This document shows positions 32,456 through 41,230 of a stretch of DNA of 55,910 bases, in pieces. The stretch's first letter is position 1. Each line of letters starts with the position of its first letter. The stretch is from Pseudomonadota bacterium. GTDB taxonomy: Bacteria; Pseudomonadota; Gammaproteobacteria; Xanthomonadales; Xanthomonadaceae. The translations under genes and the position numbers were made by a program. The notes under the pieces are model-generated. The model did no database searches and had not been told where the DNA came from. It worked only from the letters and a program-made list of their open reading frames with translations. The stretch lies in NCBI GenBank assembly GCA_023390905.1, contig JAEWBY010000065.1, positions 1-55,910 of the forward strand. Direction: 5' to 3'.

Positions 32456-34236
32456 AGCGAATTACCGATGTTGAGGTAGATCTGGAACTGCGAATCCGGA
32501 TCGTTGAGGCCGTGCGCGATGTCCAGCCGCACCGGCCCCACCGGCGATCGCCAGCGCAGGCCGACGCCGATGCCGGTGCTCAGATCCGGCATGCCGCCAT
32601 CGAAAGCGCTGCCGGTATCGACGAACACCGCGCCGCCCCAGGCGCCGCCGTTCGGGTAGAAGTCGTACTCGCCGCTGGCGGTCACCACGTTCTTGGCACC
32701 GAGCGCATAGTTGCCGTTGCGCGGGCCGACCTCGCGCCAGGCATAGCCGCGGATGCTGCCGTCGCCGCCGGCGAAGAAGCGCAGCGAGGGCGGCATGTTC
32801 ACCACGTCCCCGGCGAAGGTGTGGCCCAGTTCGCCGCGGAAGATCAGCGAGCTGTTCGTGCCGAGCTCGCGCGACCACAATGCACGCACATGCATCTGGA
32901 AGAAGTTCGCGTCCGATCCGGCGCCTTCGACACCGCCGCGCATGAGCACCGAACCGGCGAGGCGATCCGGGCGGTTGGATCCCACCGGCGCGTTGACGTA
33001 ATCGGCCTTCAGCGAGGGATAGGTGAAGGTCGCATAGGCGTACTGGGGCGGACCGGCGATGTCGTTGCCGTCGGCGTCCTCGTAGTACGCCCAGCGTTCG
33101 CGCAACGCGTGCAGCGAGGCCACGGCGGTCCAGTCCTCGGTGATCTGCCCGCTGCGGCTGCCAATCAATTCGATGTGGCGCAGATCGATGTAGTCGGTCT
33201 GTTCGTTGGTGTACTGCGTGGCGATCGTGTACCAGCCATCGAGCCACTTGAACGCGGGGATGCGGTATTGCGCGAGCAGGATCTTGCGCTTGGTCGCGTA
33301 ATCGATCTGCACCGAGGCCTTGTGCCCGCGCGAATTGAGGTAGCGGCGATCCATGCCCAAGCGGATACCCGGCCCGCTTTCGCTGCCATAGGCGATACCG
33401 GCGGTGTACAGCGTGCGCTTGGCGAGCGAGAGATTGACCTCGATCGGCACGCGGCCGTTGATCGCGTTGTCGGGATTGGCCTGGATGTCGATGTTGCTGA
33501 AGTAGTCGAGCCCGACCAGCGATTCGCGCAGGCGATCCAGCTTGCCCTGGTGGAAGTAGCTGCCTTCTTCCCAGTACACCAGCTTCTCCAGCAGGCCGGG
33601 ATCGAACTTGTCCTGGTGGAAGGTGGTCGGCCCCATGTCGTAGCGGATGCCGCTGACCCAGGCGAGATCGATGTCGGCCGCGTGCTCGGCGCGCGTGACC
33701 TCGACGCGGCGCCGGGTGAAGTCGGCGTCGAAATAACCGCGGTCGGCCAGCCGCCGCACGATGGTCAGCTTGCTTGCTTCGTAGGTGGTGTGGTCGAACA
33801 CGTCGCTCACGCGCGGAGTGAAGCCGGCGAGATCCTCCTTGAGGTAGCGATCGTCGCCGCCTTCGCCCTCGATGCTGATGCTGGATCGGCGCACGCGCAC
33901 CGGTTCGCCCGGCGTGACGTGGATGACGATGGTGACGCGTTCGTCCTCGGCCGCACCGCTGCGCTGTGCATCGACCCGGATCTCCGGCGTGTAATAGCCG
34001 AACGGTTCCAGCGCCTCGCGGGTCTGTGCCTCGGCCTCGCTGAGCAGGTATTCCAGCCGCGACTCGCCGAGGCGACGGCCCAGCGTGTCGTTGATCGACA
34101 ACGCGACGTTGATGTTCTCGATCATCAACTCGTCGTCGATGCCCTCGATGCGCACCGCATCGATGGTGGCGGCGGCCCACGCGGGGGCGGCGGCAAGCGC
34201 GAGCAGTGGGAGGACCAGCCGGAACAGTTTTCGCAT
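32452..34236 (-). CDS. tamA: Autotransporter assembly factor TamA (BamA-family outer-membrane protein)
   Basis: 594 residues. Signal peptide MRKLFRLVLPLLALAAAPAWA, three POTRA-like regions over the first ~260 residues (ending NGRVPIEVNLSLAKRTLYTAG), then a 16-strand barrel with the FFAGGDGSIRGYAWREVGPRNG loop motif (the RGF/Y loop-6 signature of Omp85 proteins) and a C-terminal strand SQFQIYLNIGNSL. It works with TamB in outer-membrane biogenesis. Length matches the family. It is first of the tamA-tamB-SIMPL series. Confidence 0.95.
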   Translation of the reverse strand: MRKLFRLVLPLLALAAAPAWAAATIDAVRIEGIDDELMIENINVALSINDTLGRRLGESRLEYLLSEAEAQTREALEPFGYYTPEIRVDAQRSGAAEDERVTIVIHVTPGEPVRVRRSSISIEGEGGDDRYLKEDLAGFTPRVSDVFDHTTYEASKLTIVRRLADRGYFDADFTRRRVEVTRAEHAADIDLAWVSGIRYDMGPTTFHQDKFDPGLLEKLVYWEEGSYFHQGKLDRLRESLVGLDYFSNIDIQANPDNAINGRVPIEVNLSLAKRTLYTAGIAYGSESGPGIRLGMDRRYLNSRGHKASVQIDYATKRKILLAQYRIPAFKWLDGWYTIATQYTNEQTDYIDLRHIELIGSRSGQITEDWTAVASLHALRERWAYYEDADGNDIAGPPQYAYATFTYPSLKADYVNAPVGSNRPDRLAGSVLMRGGVEGAGSDANFFQMHVRALWSRELGTNSSLIFRGELGHTFAGDVVNMPPSLRFFAGGDGSIRGYAWREVGPRNGNYALGAKNVVTASGEYDFYPNGGAWGGAVFVDTGSAFDGGMPDLSTGIGVGLRWRSPVGPVRLDIAHGLNDPDSQFQIYLNIGNSL

Positions 34237-34398
34237 GCCGGGCAGGATAACCGGAGGCGCGAATCCCGGGTTAAAGGAGGATGACGGGATGATTCAGGAC
34301 GATGGAGGATGGGGCGAAAGAGACGGACCCAACACGCGATGCAGCCGTCCACGCACCGCCGTCGGCGAATCCCGTCTCCCTTCTCCCAATCCCGGGTG

Positions 34399-36492
34399 TT
34401 ACACCAGATGTTCGATCGCCGCGACCGCGCGGAAGCGATCGGCCAGCCGCTTGAGCAGGGCCAGGCGATTGGCACGGATGGCCGGGTCATCGGCATTGAC
34501 CATGACGTCGTCGAAGAAGGCATCGACCTGCGGGCGCAGGCGCGCCAGGCGATTGAGCACGCGCACGTAATCGTGCTGGTGCAGCGCCTCGTCGGTATCG
34601 CCGATCGCTGCTTCCACCGCTTCGGCCAGCGCGCTCTCGGCCGGCTCGCGCAGCAGGGATTTATCCTCCATCGCGGGGATGGCGATGTCGGCCTTCTTCA
34701 GGATGTTGCCGATGCGCTTGTTGGCGGCGGCCAGCGCTTCGGCCTCCGGCAGCGTGGCGAACGTGCCGATCGCATCGATGCGGGTGTCGAAGTCGTAGAG
34801 CGAAGCCGGTTTCAATTCGGCGACGGCGTTGAAGTGCGAGGCCGGCACGTCCTTGTCGGCGTAGTAGCCACGAAGGCGGTCGAGGATGAAATCGTAGACC
34901 TCCGTGCCCAGTGTTTCGGCATTGCGATCCGCGTGCGGCTGCACGGACGCGGGCAGCCGTTCGATCGTCGAATGGATCAGCGTGCGCAGGTTGATATTGA
35001 ACCCGCTCTCGATGATCGTCCGTGCCAGCCCCAGCGCATTGCGGCGCAGCGCGAACGGATCCTTGTTGCCGGTCGGCTTGAGTCCCGCCGCGAAACCACC
35101 GGCCAGCGTGTCCAGGCGCTCGGCGATCGCCAGCACCTTGCCGAGCGGCGAGAGCGCGATGTCATCGCCGGCGAAGCGCGGCTGATACGCCTCGTCGATC
35201 GCCAGCGCGATCTCCTTCGGCTCACCGGCGGCGATCGCGTAGTGACGGCCGGCGATGCCCTGCAATTCGGGAAACTCGTTGACCATGCGCGATTGCAGAT
35301 CATTCTTGGACAACTCCGCCGCGCGCCGCGCCTGCACCGGATCCGCGCCGACCTGCGCGGCGATGGTTTCGGCCAGCGCGGCCACGCGTCGCACCTTGTC
35401 GGCGACGCTGCCGAGCCGGGCCTGGTAGGTGACGGTTTTCAGGCCGTCGCCCATCGATTCCAGACCCTGCTTGAGATCCTCATCGAAGAAGAAGCGCGCA
35501 TCGGAGAAGCGCGGGCGGATCACGCGCTCGTAGCCCTTGCGCACCTCGGCCACGTTCTGCGATTGGATGTTGGCGATGCCGATGAAATGCTCGGTCAGCT
35601 TGCCGCCGTCATTGAGCACCGGGAAGAACTTCTGGTTGATCTCCATCGTTTCGATCAGCGCTTCCTGCGGCACCGCGAGGAAATCCGATTCGAAGCTGCA
35701 CAGCACCGCGCTCGGCCATTCGGTCAGGCAGACGACCTGTTCGAGGTTGTCGTCGGTGATGCGGGCCTGGCCACCGGCCTGGGCGGCGGCGCGCTGGACT
35801 TCCTCGACGATGCGCGCGCGGCGCTCGCCGGCATCGACCAGCACGCGCGCGGCGCGCAGCGCGTCGATGTAGTCCTCCGGCTGTCCGATCCACACCGGCT
35901 TGTCGTGCTCGAAACGGTGGCCGCGGCTCATGCGATCGCCACGCACGCCCAGCACATCGGCGTCGACCACGTCGCGACCGAACAGCACGACCAGCCAGTG
36001 CACCGGCCGCGCGAAGGCGTAATCATGATCGCCCCAGCGCATCGGCTTGGGAATCGGCATGCCGGCGATCGCCTCGCGGAGAATCTCGGGCAGCAGTTCG
36101 ACCGTGCGCGCGCCGGGCTTGGTCGCGCGATGGACGAAACGCTCGCCCTTGCCATCGGTGGTGCGCTCGAGCTGCGTCCACTCGATGCCGGCCTTGGCGG
36201 CGAACCCCTGCAGCGCCTTGGTCGGCTCGCCGTTGGCGTCGAGTGCGATGTTGAGGTACGGGCCGAGCACTTCGGATTTCTGCTCCGGCTGTTCGATCGC
36301 AACCCCGGGCAGCATCACGGCCAGGCGGCGCGGCGTGTACAGCGGCCGGGCCTCGCCACGTTCGAACGCGATGCCGCGCTTTTCCAGCGCGCCGATCACG
36401 CCATCGAAGAATGCCTGCGTCAGGCCGGGCAGCGCCTTGACCGGCAGTTCTTCGGTGCCCAGTTCGATCAGCAGGGAGTTTTGTTCGCTCAT
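34399..36492 (-). CDS. glyS: Glycine--tRNA ligase beta subunit
   Basis: 697 residues. The tetrameric alpha2beta2 glycyl-tRNA synthetase joins glycine to tRNA-Gly; the beta subunit carries tRNA-binding and HD-like domains. It begins NSLLIELGTEELPVKALPGL, the canonical GlyS start, and contains HWLVVLFGRDVVDADVLGVRG, FFPVLNDGGKLTEHFIGIAN, GYERVIRPRFSDARFFFDEDLKQ and an anticodon-binding C-terminus ending LADRFRAVAAIEHLV. Length is normal. glyQ is upstream on the same strand with a 91-nt gap carrying a palindromic repeat. Confidence 0.96.
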   Translation of the reverse strand: MSEQNSLLIELGTEELPVKALPGLTQAFFDGVIGALEKRGIAFERGEARPLYTPRRLAVMLPGVAIEQPEQKSEVLGPYLNIALDANGEPTKALQGFAAKAGIEWTQLERTTDGKGERFVHRATKPGARTVELLPEILREAIAGMPIPKPMRWGDHDYAFARPVHWLVVLFGRDVVDADVLGVRGDRMSRGHRFEHDKPVWIGQPEDYIDALRAARVLVDAGERRARIVEEVQRAAAQAGGQARITDDNLEQVVCLTEWPSAVLCSFESDFLAVPQEALIETMEINQKFFPVLNDGGKLTEHFIGIANIQSQNVAEVRKGYERVIRPRFSDARFFFDEDLKQGLESMGDGLKTVTYQARLGSVADKVRRVAALAETIAAQVGADPVQARRAAELSKNDLQSRMVNEFPELQGIAGRHYAIAAGEPKEIALAIDEAYQPRFAGDDIALSPLGKVLAIAERLDTLAGGFAAGLKPTGNKDPFALRRNALGLARTIIESGFNINLRTLIHSTIERLPASVQPHADRNAETLGTEVYDFILDRLRGYYADKDVPASHFNAVAELKPASLYDFDTRIDAIGTFATLPEAEALAAANKRIGNILKKADIAIPAMEDKSLLREPAESALAEAVEAAIGDTDEALHQHDYVRVLNRLARLRPQVDAFFDDVMVNADDPAIRANRLALLKRLADRFRAVAAIEHLV

Positions 36493-36512
36493 GTCTCAAG
36501 CCTTTGCAGTTT

Positions 36513-36560
36513 CCTTCTCCCCGCGGGAGAAGGTGGCACCAAGCGCCGATGAGGGGCGCC
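36513..36560. repeat. REP-like extragenic palindrome between glyQ and glyS
   Basis: CCTTCTCCC (36513-36521), CGC, GGGAGAAGG (36525-36533) form a 9-bp perfect stem, followed by GGCGCC-rich sequence (AAGCGCCGATGAGGGGCGC). Closely similar palindromes recur between genes in xanthomonad genomes as I recall. Lacking a T-run, it is more likely a REP element or mRNA-stability hairpin than a terminator. Confidence 0.5.
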
Positions 36561-36583
36561 CGCGATGTTGGTTCCGCCGTGTC

Positions 36584-37489
36584 CTATTTCTTCTTCAACC
36601 CGGGAAACCCGAGTTTCTCGCGCTGCGCGTAGTACGCCTCGGCCACGCCCTGCGCCAGCTTGCGCACGCGCAGGATGTAGCGCTGGCGCTCGGTCACCGA
36701 AATGGCGCGGCGCGCGTCGAGCAGGTTGAAGCTGTGCGAAGCCTTGGTGACCTGTTCGTACGCGGGCAGCGGAAGGCCGGCTTCCACCAGCTTCATCGCT
36801 TCGGCCTCGCAGGCGTCGAAACGATGGAACATCTCCGCCACATCGGCGTGCTCGAAGTTGTACGTGCTCTGCTCCACTTCGTTCTGGTGATAGACGTCGC
36901 CGTAAGTCACCGGCGTGCCGTCCGGACCGTGCGTCCAGATCAGGTCGTAGACGTTGTCGCAGTTCTGCAGGTACATGCACAGGCGTTCCAGCCCGTAGGT
37001 GATCTCGCCGAGCACCGGGCGGCATTCCAGGCCGCCGGCCTGCTGGAAATAGGTGAACTGGGTGACCTCCATCCCGTTGAGCCAGACTTCCCAGCCCAGG
37101 CCCCACGCGCCCAGGGTCGGCGATTCCCAGTTGTCCTCGACGAAGCGCAGATCGTGCACGCGCGGATCGATGCCCAGCGCCTTCAGCGATTCCAGGTACA
37201 GCTCCTGGATGTTGTCCGGGTTGGGCTTCATCACCACCTGGTACTGGTAATAGCGCTGCAGGCGGTTGGGGTTCTCGCCGTAGCGGCCGTCGGTGGGGCG
37301 GCGGCTGGGCTGCACGTAGGCGGCATTCCACGGTTCCGGACCGAGCGCGCGCAGGAAGGTGGCCGGGTGGAACGTGCCGGCGCCGACTTCCAGGTCCAGC
37401 GGCTGGATCAGCACGCACCCCTGGGAGGCCCAGTACTGGTTCAGGGTCTGGATCAGGCCCTGGAACGTGACGGTCGGAGGATTGGCCAT
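36584..37489 (-). CDS. glyQ: Glycine--tRNA ligase alpha subunit
   Basis: 301 residues from ATG 37489 (MANPPTVTFQGLIQTLNQYWASQGCVLIQPLDLEVGAGTFHPATFLRALGPEPW). This is the catalytic class II subunit that activates glycine. Unmistakable segments are AAYVQPSRRPTDGRYGENPNRLQRYYQYQVVMKP, EDNWESPTLGAWGLGWEVWLNGMEVTQFTYFQQ and SHSFNLLDARRAISVTERQRYI. Length and end (GLKKK) are typical. The frame is open a further 77 codons upstream but without homology. It is divergent from the glutamine amidotransferase gene. Confidence 0.97.
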   Translation of the reverse strand: MANPPTVTFQGLIQTLNQYWASQGCVLIQPLDLEVGAGTFHPATFLRALGPEPWNAAYVQPSRRPTDGRYGENPNRLQRYYQYQVVMKPNPDNIQELYLESLKALGIDPRVHDLRFVEDNWESPTLGAWGLGWEVWLNGMEVTQFTYFQQAGGLECRPVLGEITYGLERLCMYLQNCDNVYDLIWTHGPDGTPVTYGDVYHQNEVEQSTYNFEHADVAEMFHRFDACEAEAMKLVEAGLPLPAYEQVTKASHSFNLLDARRAISVTERQRYILRVRKLAQGVAEAYYAQREKLGFPGLKKK

Positions 37490-37575
37490 CGGCTTATCGT
37501 GCACTGCGGAAAAGCGGGCTAGTATACGGGCGAAGCCTTCTTCCCACTCCTCGTTTGCCTGTCCCGGATGCTGCT

Positions 37576-38304
37576 GTGAACGCGCCTTTCCTGATCGTCG
37601 AAACCGGCCAGCCGGTGCCCTCGATGCGGCGTTACGGCGGGTTTCCGCACTGGATCCGCGTGGCCGCCGGACTGGACGCGGACGAGACCGTGGTGGCCAA
37701 CGTCGAACGTGGCGATGCACTGCCCCGGCGCGAGGGGTTCGCCGGAGTGATCGTCAGTGGTTCGGCCGCGATGGTCACCGATCGCGCCGAGTGGAGCGAA
37801 CGCAGCGCCGACTGGCTGCGCGGCGCCGTGCATGAAGGCCTGCCGGTGCTGGGCATCTGCTACGGCCATCAGTTGCTGGCGTATGCGCTGGGCGGCGAGG
37901 TCGCGTACAACCCGGCCGGGCGCGAGTCCGGCACGGTGACCATCGATCTGCATGAACATGCCGGAGCCGATCCGTTGTTCGCCGGGCTGCCGCCGCGCTT
38001 TGCCGCGCATGCGACCCACGTGCAGACGGTGCTGCGGCCGCCGGAAGGCGCCACCGTGCTGGCGCGTTCGGAACAGGACCATTGCCATGCCTTTCGCTGG
38101 CGCGAACATGCCTGGGGCGTGCAGTTCCATCCGGAATTCGCGACCCACCACATGCGCGGCTACGTGCGCGCGCGCGCCGATCACCTGCGCAACGAGGGCC
38201 GCTGCCCCGGCAGCATCGCGCGCGGCGTGACGGCGGCCCCGCAAGCACGCAAACTATTGCGACGATTCGTCAGACACGCGCGCCGGTTGCAGTCGGCGCG
38301 CTGA
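37576..38304 (+). CDS. Class I glutamine amidotransferase (GMP synthase-like)
   Basis: 242 residues from GTG 37576 (VNAPFLIVETGQPVPSMRRYGGFPHWI); a TTG at 37555 is an alternative. The triad is visible: Cys in VLGICYGHQLLA, and His and Glu in WGVQFHPEFA. It lacks the ATP-pyrophosphatase part of GuaA, so it belongs to the stand-alone GATase1 group that includes putative gamma-glutamyl hydrolases and YLR126C-type proteins. The acceptor is unknown. It precedes the membrane protein gene by 23 nt on the same strand. Confidence 0.9.
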   Translation: MNAPFLIVETGQPVPSMRRYGGFPHWIRVAAGLDADETVVANVERGDALPRREGFAGVIVSGSAAMVTDRAEWSERSADWLRGAVHEGLPVLGICYGHQLLAYALGGEVAYNPAGRESGTVTIDLHEHAGADPLFAGLPPRFAAHATHVQTVLRPPEGATVLARSEQDHCHAFRWREHAWGVQFHPEFATHHMRGYVRARADHLRNEGRCPGSIARGVTAAPQARKLLRRFVRHARRLQSAR

Positions 38305-38327
38305 TTCCACTTCCCCCCGGACTATCG

Positions 38328-39221
38328 ATGATCAGGATCAACAAGGTGCCGGCCAGTGCCGGCGCGGAATGGCTGCTGGCTGGATTCGCGTTGTTGCGGC
38401 GCGCGCCGCTGGCACTGGCGACGCTGCCGATCCTGTGGGTGATCGCCACCACGGTGCTGATCGCGCTGGCCGCCGCCACCGGGCAGGGCATGGCGCTGAT
38501 CCTGGTGCAGTTCGTCTTCATCCTGGCCGGCCCGCTGTTCTTCGGCGCGATGGTGTGGGCGGTGCGCGAGGTCGATCAGGGCCGGCCTGCGCAGGTGCAG
38601 CACCTGTGGCAGCCGATACGCGATGGCCATGCGCGCGCGCTGATCGCCACGCTGCTGCCGCAGGTCGTGGCCGCGCTGGTGCTGGGGGCATTGCTGTTCC
38701 TGATGATCGGCACGGACGAACTGGCCCACCTGGCGGACGTGTACGTGAAGATGCAGGCGATCGCCGCGGCCGGCGGCCAGCCGGATCCGCAGATGGTCGA
38801 GAACCTGCCCGCGGGGCGGCTGCTGCTGTGGTTGCTGCTGGTGGTGATCACCTTCGTGGCGATCAAATGGATGACCTTCATCGCCGCGCCGCAGATCCTG
38901 TTCAGCGGCACCGATGCGATCAGCGCCATGCGCAACAGCCTGCGCGCCTGCCTGCACAACTGGACGGCGATGCTGGTGTTCTACCTGCTGGCCGGCTTCA
39001 CGATCACCGCGATGACCTTCGGCACGCTGATCTTCGCCAGCCTCGTGCAGCTCGTCGCCGGGCCGACCACGGCGATGCTGCTGTGGCAGCTCATCCTCAT
39101 GGCGGTGCTGACGCCGGTGTTCGCCGGCACGATGTATGCCGCGTGGCGACAGATGATGCAGGCGCCATCGCCCACCCAGGGCGGCGCGGCCGCGCCCACC
39201 GTGACGCACCTGGAAGCCTGA
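38328..39221 (+). CDS. BPSS1780-family integral membrane protein
   Basis: 297 residues from ATG 38328 (MIRINKVPASAGAEWLLAGFALLRRAPLALATLPILW). Six or so hydrophobic helices are visible, including ILWVIATTVLIALAA, VQFVFILAGPLFFGAMVW, LLLWLLLVVITFVAIKW and TAMLLWQLILMAVLTPVF. The layout, with a conserved loop AMRNSLRACLHNWTAM, matches the BPSS1780 family of uncharacterised membrane proteins in beta- and gammaproteobacteria. Inner-membrane location is expected; the function is unknown. It follows the amidotransferase gene and is convergent with zapE. Confidence 0.82.
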   Translation: MIRINKVPASAGAEWLLAGFALLRRAPLALATLPILWVIATTVLIALAAATGQGMALILVQFVFILAGPLFFGAMVWAVREVDQGRPAQVQHLWQPIRDGHARALIATLLPQVVAALVLGALLFLMIGTDELAHLADVYVKMQAIAAAGGQPDPQMVENLPAGRLLLWLLLVVITFVAIKWMTFIAAPQILFSGTDAISAMRNSLRACLHNWTAMLVFYLLAGFTITAMTFGTLIFASLVQLVAGPTTAMLLWQLILMAVLTPVFAGTMYAAWRQMMQAPSPTQGGAAAPTVTHLEA

Positions 39222-39269
39222 TCGGCTCGCGCAGCAGCGGCCGGGCGCCGCTCGTGCACCAGCACCGGG

Positions 39270-40415
39270 TCAGGACTTGTGTTCGGTCGCCAGGTACTCG
39301 GCGCTCTGCATTTCAATCAGGCGTGAGGCAGTGCGCTCGAACGCGCCCTGCAATCGCGTGCCGCTGTAGAGCGCGACCGGCGCGCTGTCGGCGGTGCACA
39401 CCAGGTTGACGTGGCGATCGTAGAGCTCGTCGATCAGGTTGACGAAGCGGCGCGCGGCATCCTCGTTGCGCTGATCGAAATGCGGAATGCCGCCCAGCAG
39501 CACGGTGTGGAATTCGCGCGCCACTTCGATGTAGTCGGCGGTGCCGCGCGGTCCTTCGCAAATCGCGGCGAAATCGAACCACACGATGCCCTTGCCGCGT
39601 CCGCGCACGGCGATGCGACGATCCTCGATCACGATGTTGCCGTCGCGGCAACTGCTGCCGGCGCTCAGTTCGTTCCAGCGCTCGTTCAACCATGCATCGG
39701 AGCGCGCATCGAGCGGGGCGCGGTACACCGGCGAGCGGGTGAGCGCGCGCAGGCGGTAGTCTTCGGCGCCCCTCGCGTGCACGGTCACGCAGTATTTCTG
39801 CAGCAGTGCGATCGCCGGCAGGAAACTGTCGCGTTGCAGACCGTCCTTGTACAGATTTTCCGGCGCCGTGTTGGAACTGGTGACCAGCGTGACGCCCTCG
39901 GCGATCAGCCGTTCCAGCAACCGGCCCAGCAGCATCGCATCGCCGATGTCGGTGACGAAGAATTCGTCCAGCACCAGCACGCGCAGGCGATCGCGCCAGT
40001 CCTGCGCGATCTTCGCCAGCGGATCGGCCTGGCCGGCATGTTCGCGCAGGCGCTCGTGGACGCTGCGCATGAAGCGGTGGAAATGCGTGCGGTATTTACC
40101 GTCGCGGCCGCGCGGCGCATCGGGATGGAAGGTCTCCAGCGGCAGCCCGTCGTAGAACAGATCGATGAGGAACGTCTTGCCGCGCCCCACGCCGCCCCAC
40201 AGGTACAGGCCCTTGACCGGTTCCGGCTTTTTCCAGAAGGCCGACAGGCGATCCAGCCAGCCGTCCTGTGCGTCTTCCAGCAATGCCAGATGGATGCGAT
40301 CGAGTTCGCGCAGTGCTTCGTGCTGCGCGCGATCGTCGTTCCAGCGGCCTTCGGCGACGCCGCGCGCATAGGCCTGCGACGGAGTCGGCGGCGCGGACAG
40401 CGTTCCGTCGGCCAT
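39270..40415 (-). CDS. zapE: Cell division protein ZapE (AFG1-like ATPase)
   Basis: 381 residues from ATG 40415. A P-loop ATPase that contacts FtsZ and is needed for division under stress. Walker A is WGGVGRGKTFLID, Walker B is RVLVLDEFFVTDIGDAMLL, and family-typical parts are KYRTHFHRFM, TLVTSSNTAPENLYKDGLQR, WFDFAAICEGPRGTADYIEVAREFHTVLL and FVNLIDELYDRHVNLVC. Length is normal. The start codon shares its A with the TGA stop of the upstream hydrolase gene, so the two are coupled. An upstream extension of the frame overlaps the hydrolase gene and is not used. Confidence 0.95.
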   Translation of the reverse strand: MADGTLSAPPTPSQAYARGVAEGRWNDDRAQHEALRELDRIHLALLEDAQDGWLDRLSAFWKKPEPVKGLYLWGGVGRGKTFLIDLFYDGLPLETFHPDAPRGRDGKYRTHFHRFMRSVHERLREHAGQADPLAKIAQDWRDRLRVLVLDEFFVTDIGDAMLLGRLLERLIAEGVTLVTSSNTAPENLYKDGLQRDSFLPAIALLQKYCVTVHARGAEDYRLRALTRSPVYRAPLDARSDAWLNERWNELSAGSSCRDGNIVIEDRRIAVRGRGKGIVWFDFAAICEGPRGTADYIEVAREFHTVLLGGIPHFDQRNEDAARRFVNLIDELYDRHVNLVCTADSAPVALYSGTRLQGAFERTASRLIEMQSAEYLATEHKS

Positions 40416-41071
40416 CACGCCTCCGGCAGCCAGGCTTTCATCGCGTGCTTGATCGCACCGCGCAGGTCCATCAGCTTGCGATGGAAGAAGTGGCTGGTTT
40501 CCGGCATGCGGATCAGTTCGGGCGGATCGGCCAGGCCGTCGATCCACGCATACACGGCCTGCGGGTCGACGATTTCGTCCTCCTCGCCCTGGATGACCAG
40601 CCATGGACACGCCGGCATGTCGAAATCGAACGGCCAGCGGCCCACCGGCGGTGCGATCGAGATCAGCGCATCGGGCTGGATTTGCGGGGTACTGCGCAGC
40701 GAGACATACGCACCGAAGCTGAAGCCGGCGAGCCAGAGCCGGCCCGTGCGCTGCCCGCGCACCCAGTTCGCCACCGCCAGCAGATCCGCCGATTCGCCCT
40801 CGCCCTGATCGAACTGTCCGGCCGATTGCCCGGTGCCGCGGAAGTTGAAGCGCACCGTCACCGCACCGAGCTCGCGCAGGCTGCGCGCGGCCATCACCAC
40901 GACCTTGTTGTGCATCGTGCCCCCTTCGGTGGGCAACGGATGGCAGACGATGGCGGTCAGCGCGAGCGGCGCGACGTCGGCCTCGGGCCATTCCACGCAG
41001 ACCTCGAGCGGGCCCGACGGGCCGGCCAGGGTGAGGGTGGCGTTTTCGCGGGGAAATTCGGGCAGCGGCAT
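40415..41071 (-). CDS. Alpha/beta hydrolase, CocE/NonD-type small hydrolase
   Basis: 218 residues from ATG 41071. Features are IVCHPLPTEGGTMHNKVV (oxyanion loop typical of this small family), VRFNFRGTGQSAGQF, the nucleophile elbow LAGFSFGAYVS (Ser), the acid region VIQGEEDEIVDP (Asp) and HFFHRK (His). It resembles the YqiA/OsmC-neighbour type alpha/beta hydrolases of about 210 residues common in proteobacteria. The substrate is unknown and it has no signal peptide, so it is cytoplasmic. It is translationally coupled to zapE and divergent from the MFS gene. Confidence 0.88.
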   Translation of the reverse strand: MPLPEFPRENATLTLAGPSGPLEVCVEWPEADVAPLALTAIVCHPLPTEGGTMHNKVVVMAARSLRELGAVTVRFNFRGTGQSAGQFDQGEGESADLLAVANWVRGQRTGRLWLAGFSFGAYVSLRSTPQIQPDALISIAPPVGRWPFDFDMPACPWLVIQGEEDEIVDPQAVYAWIDGLADPPELIRMPETSHFFHRKLMDLRGAIKHAMKAWLPEA

Positions 41072-41230
41072 GCGCTCATGATAAAGCCTGCCCGCATGCG
41101 CGCCCCGCGAAGGGGTCCGGCTGGCGAGCGCGCCCATGCAATGCACCGTGCTCTTGATGCGCCTTGCCGTGCCGGGTGCTGCATTGCACAATCCGCGCTC
41201 CCCTGCGTCCCCCGCGCCCGGAAGTCCTGC

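Noticed and set aside
29813..32479. An 888-codon plus-strand frame opposite tamB
   Set aside because: It is a high-GC antisense shadow rich in Arg/Ala/Gln with no domain; tamB on the other strand is clear.
34309..36552. A 747-codon plus-strand frame opposite glyS
   Set aside because: Antisense shadow; glyS is unmistakable on the minus strand.
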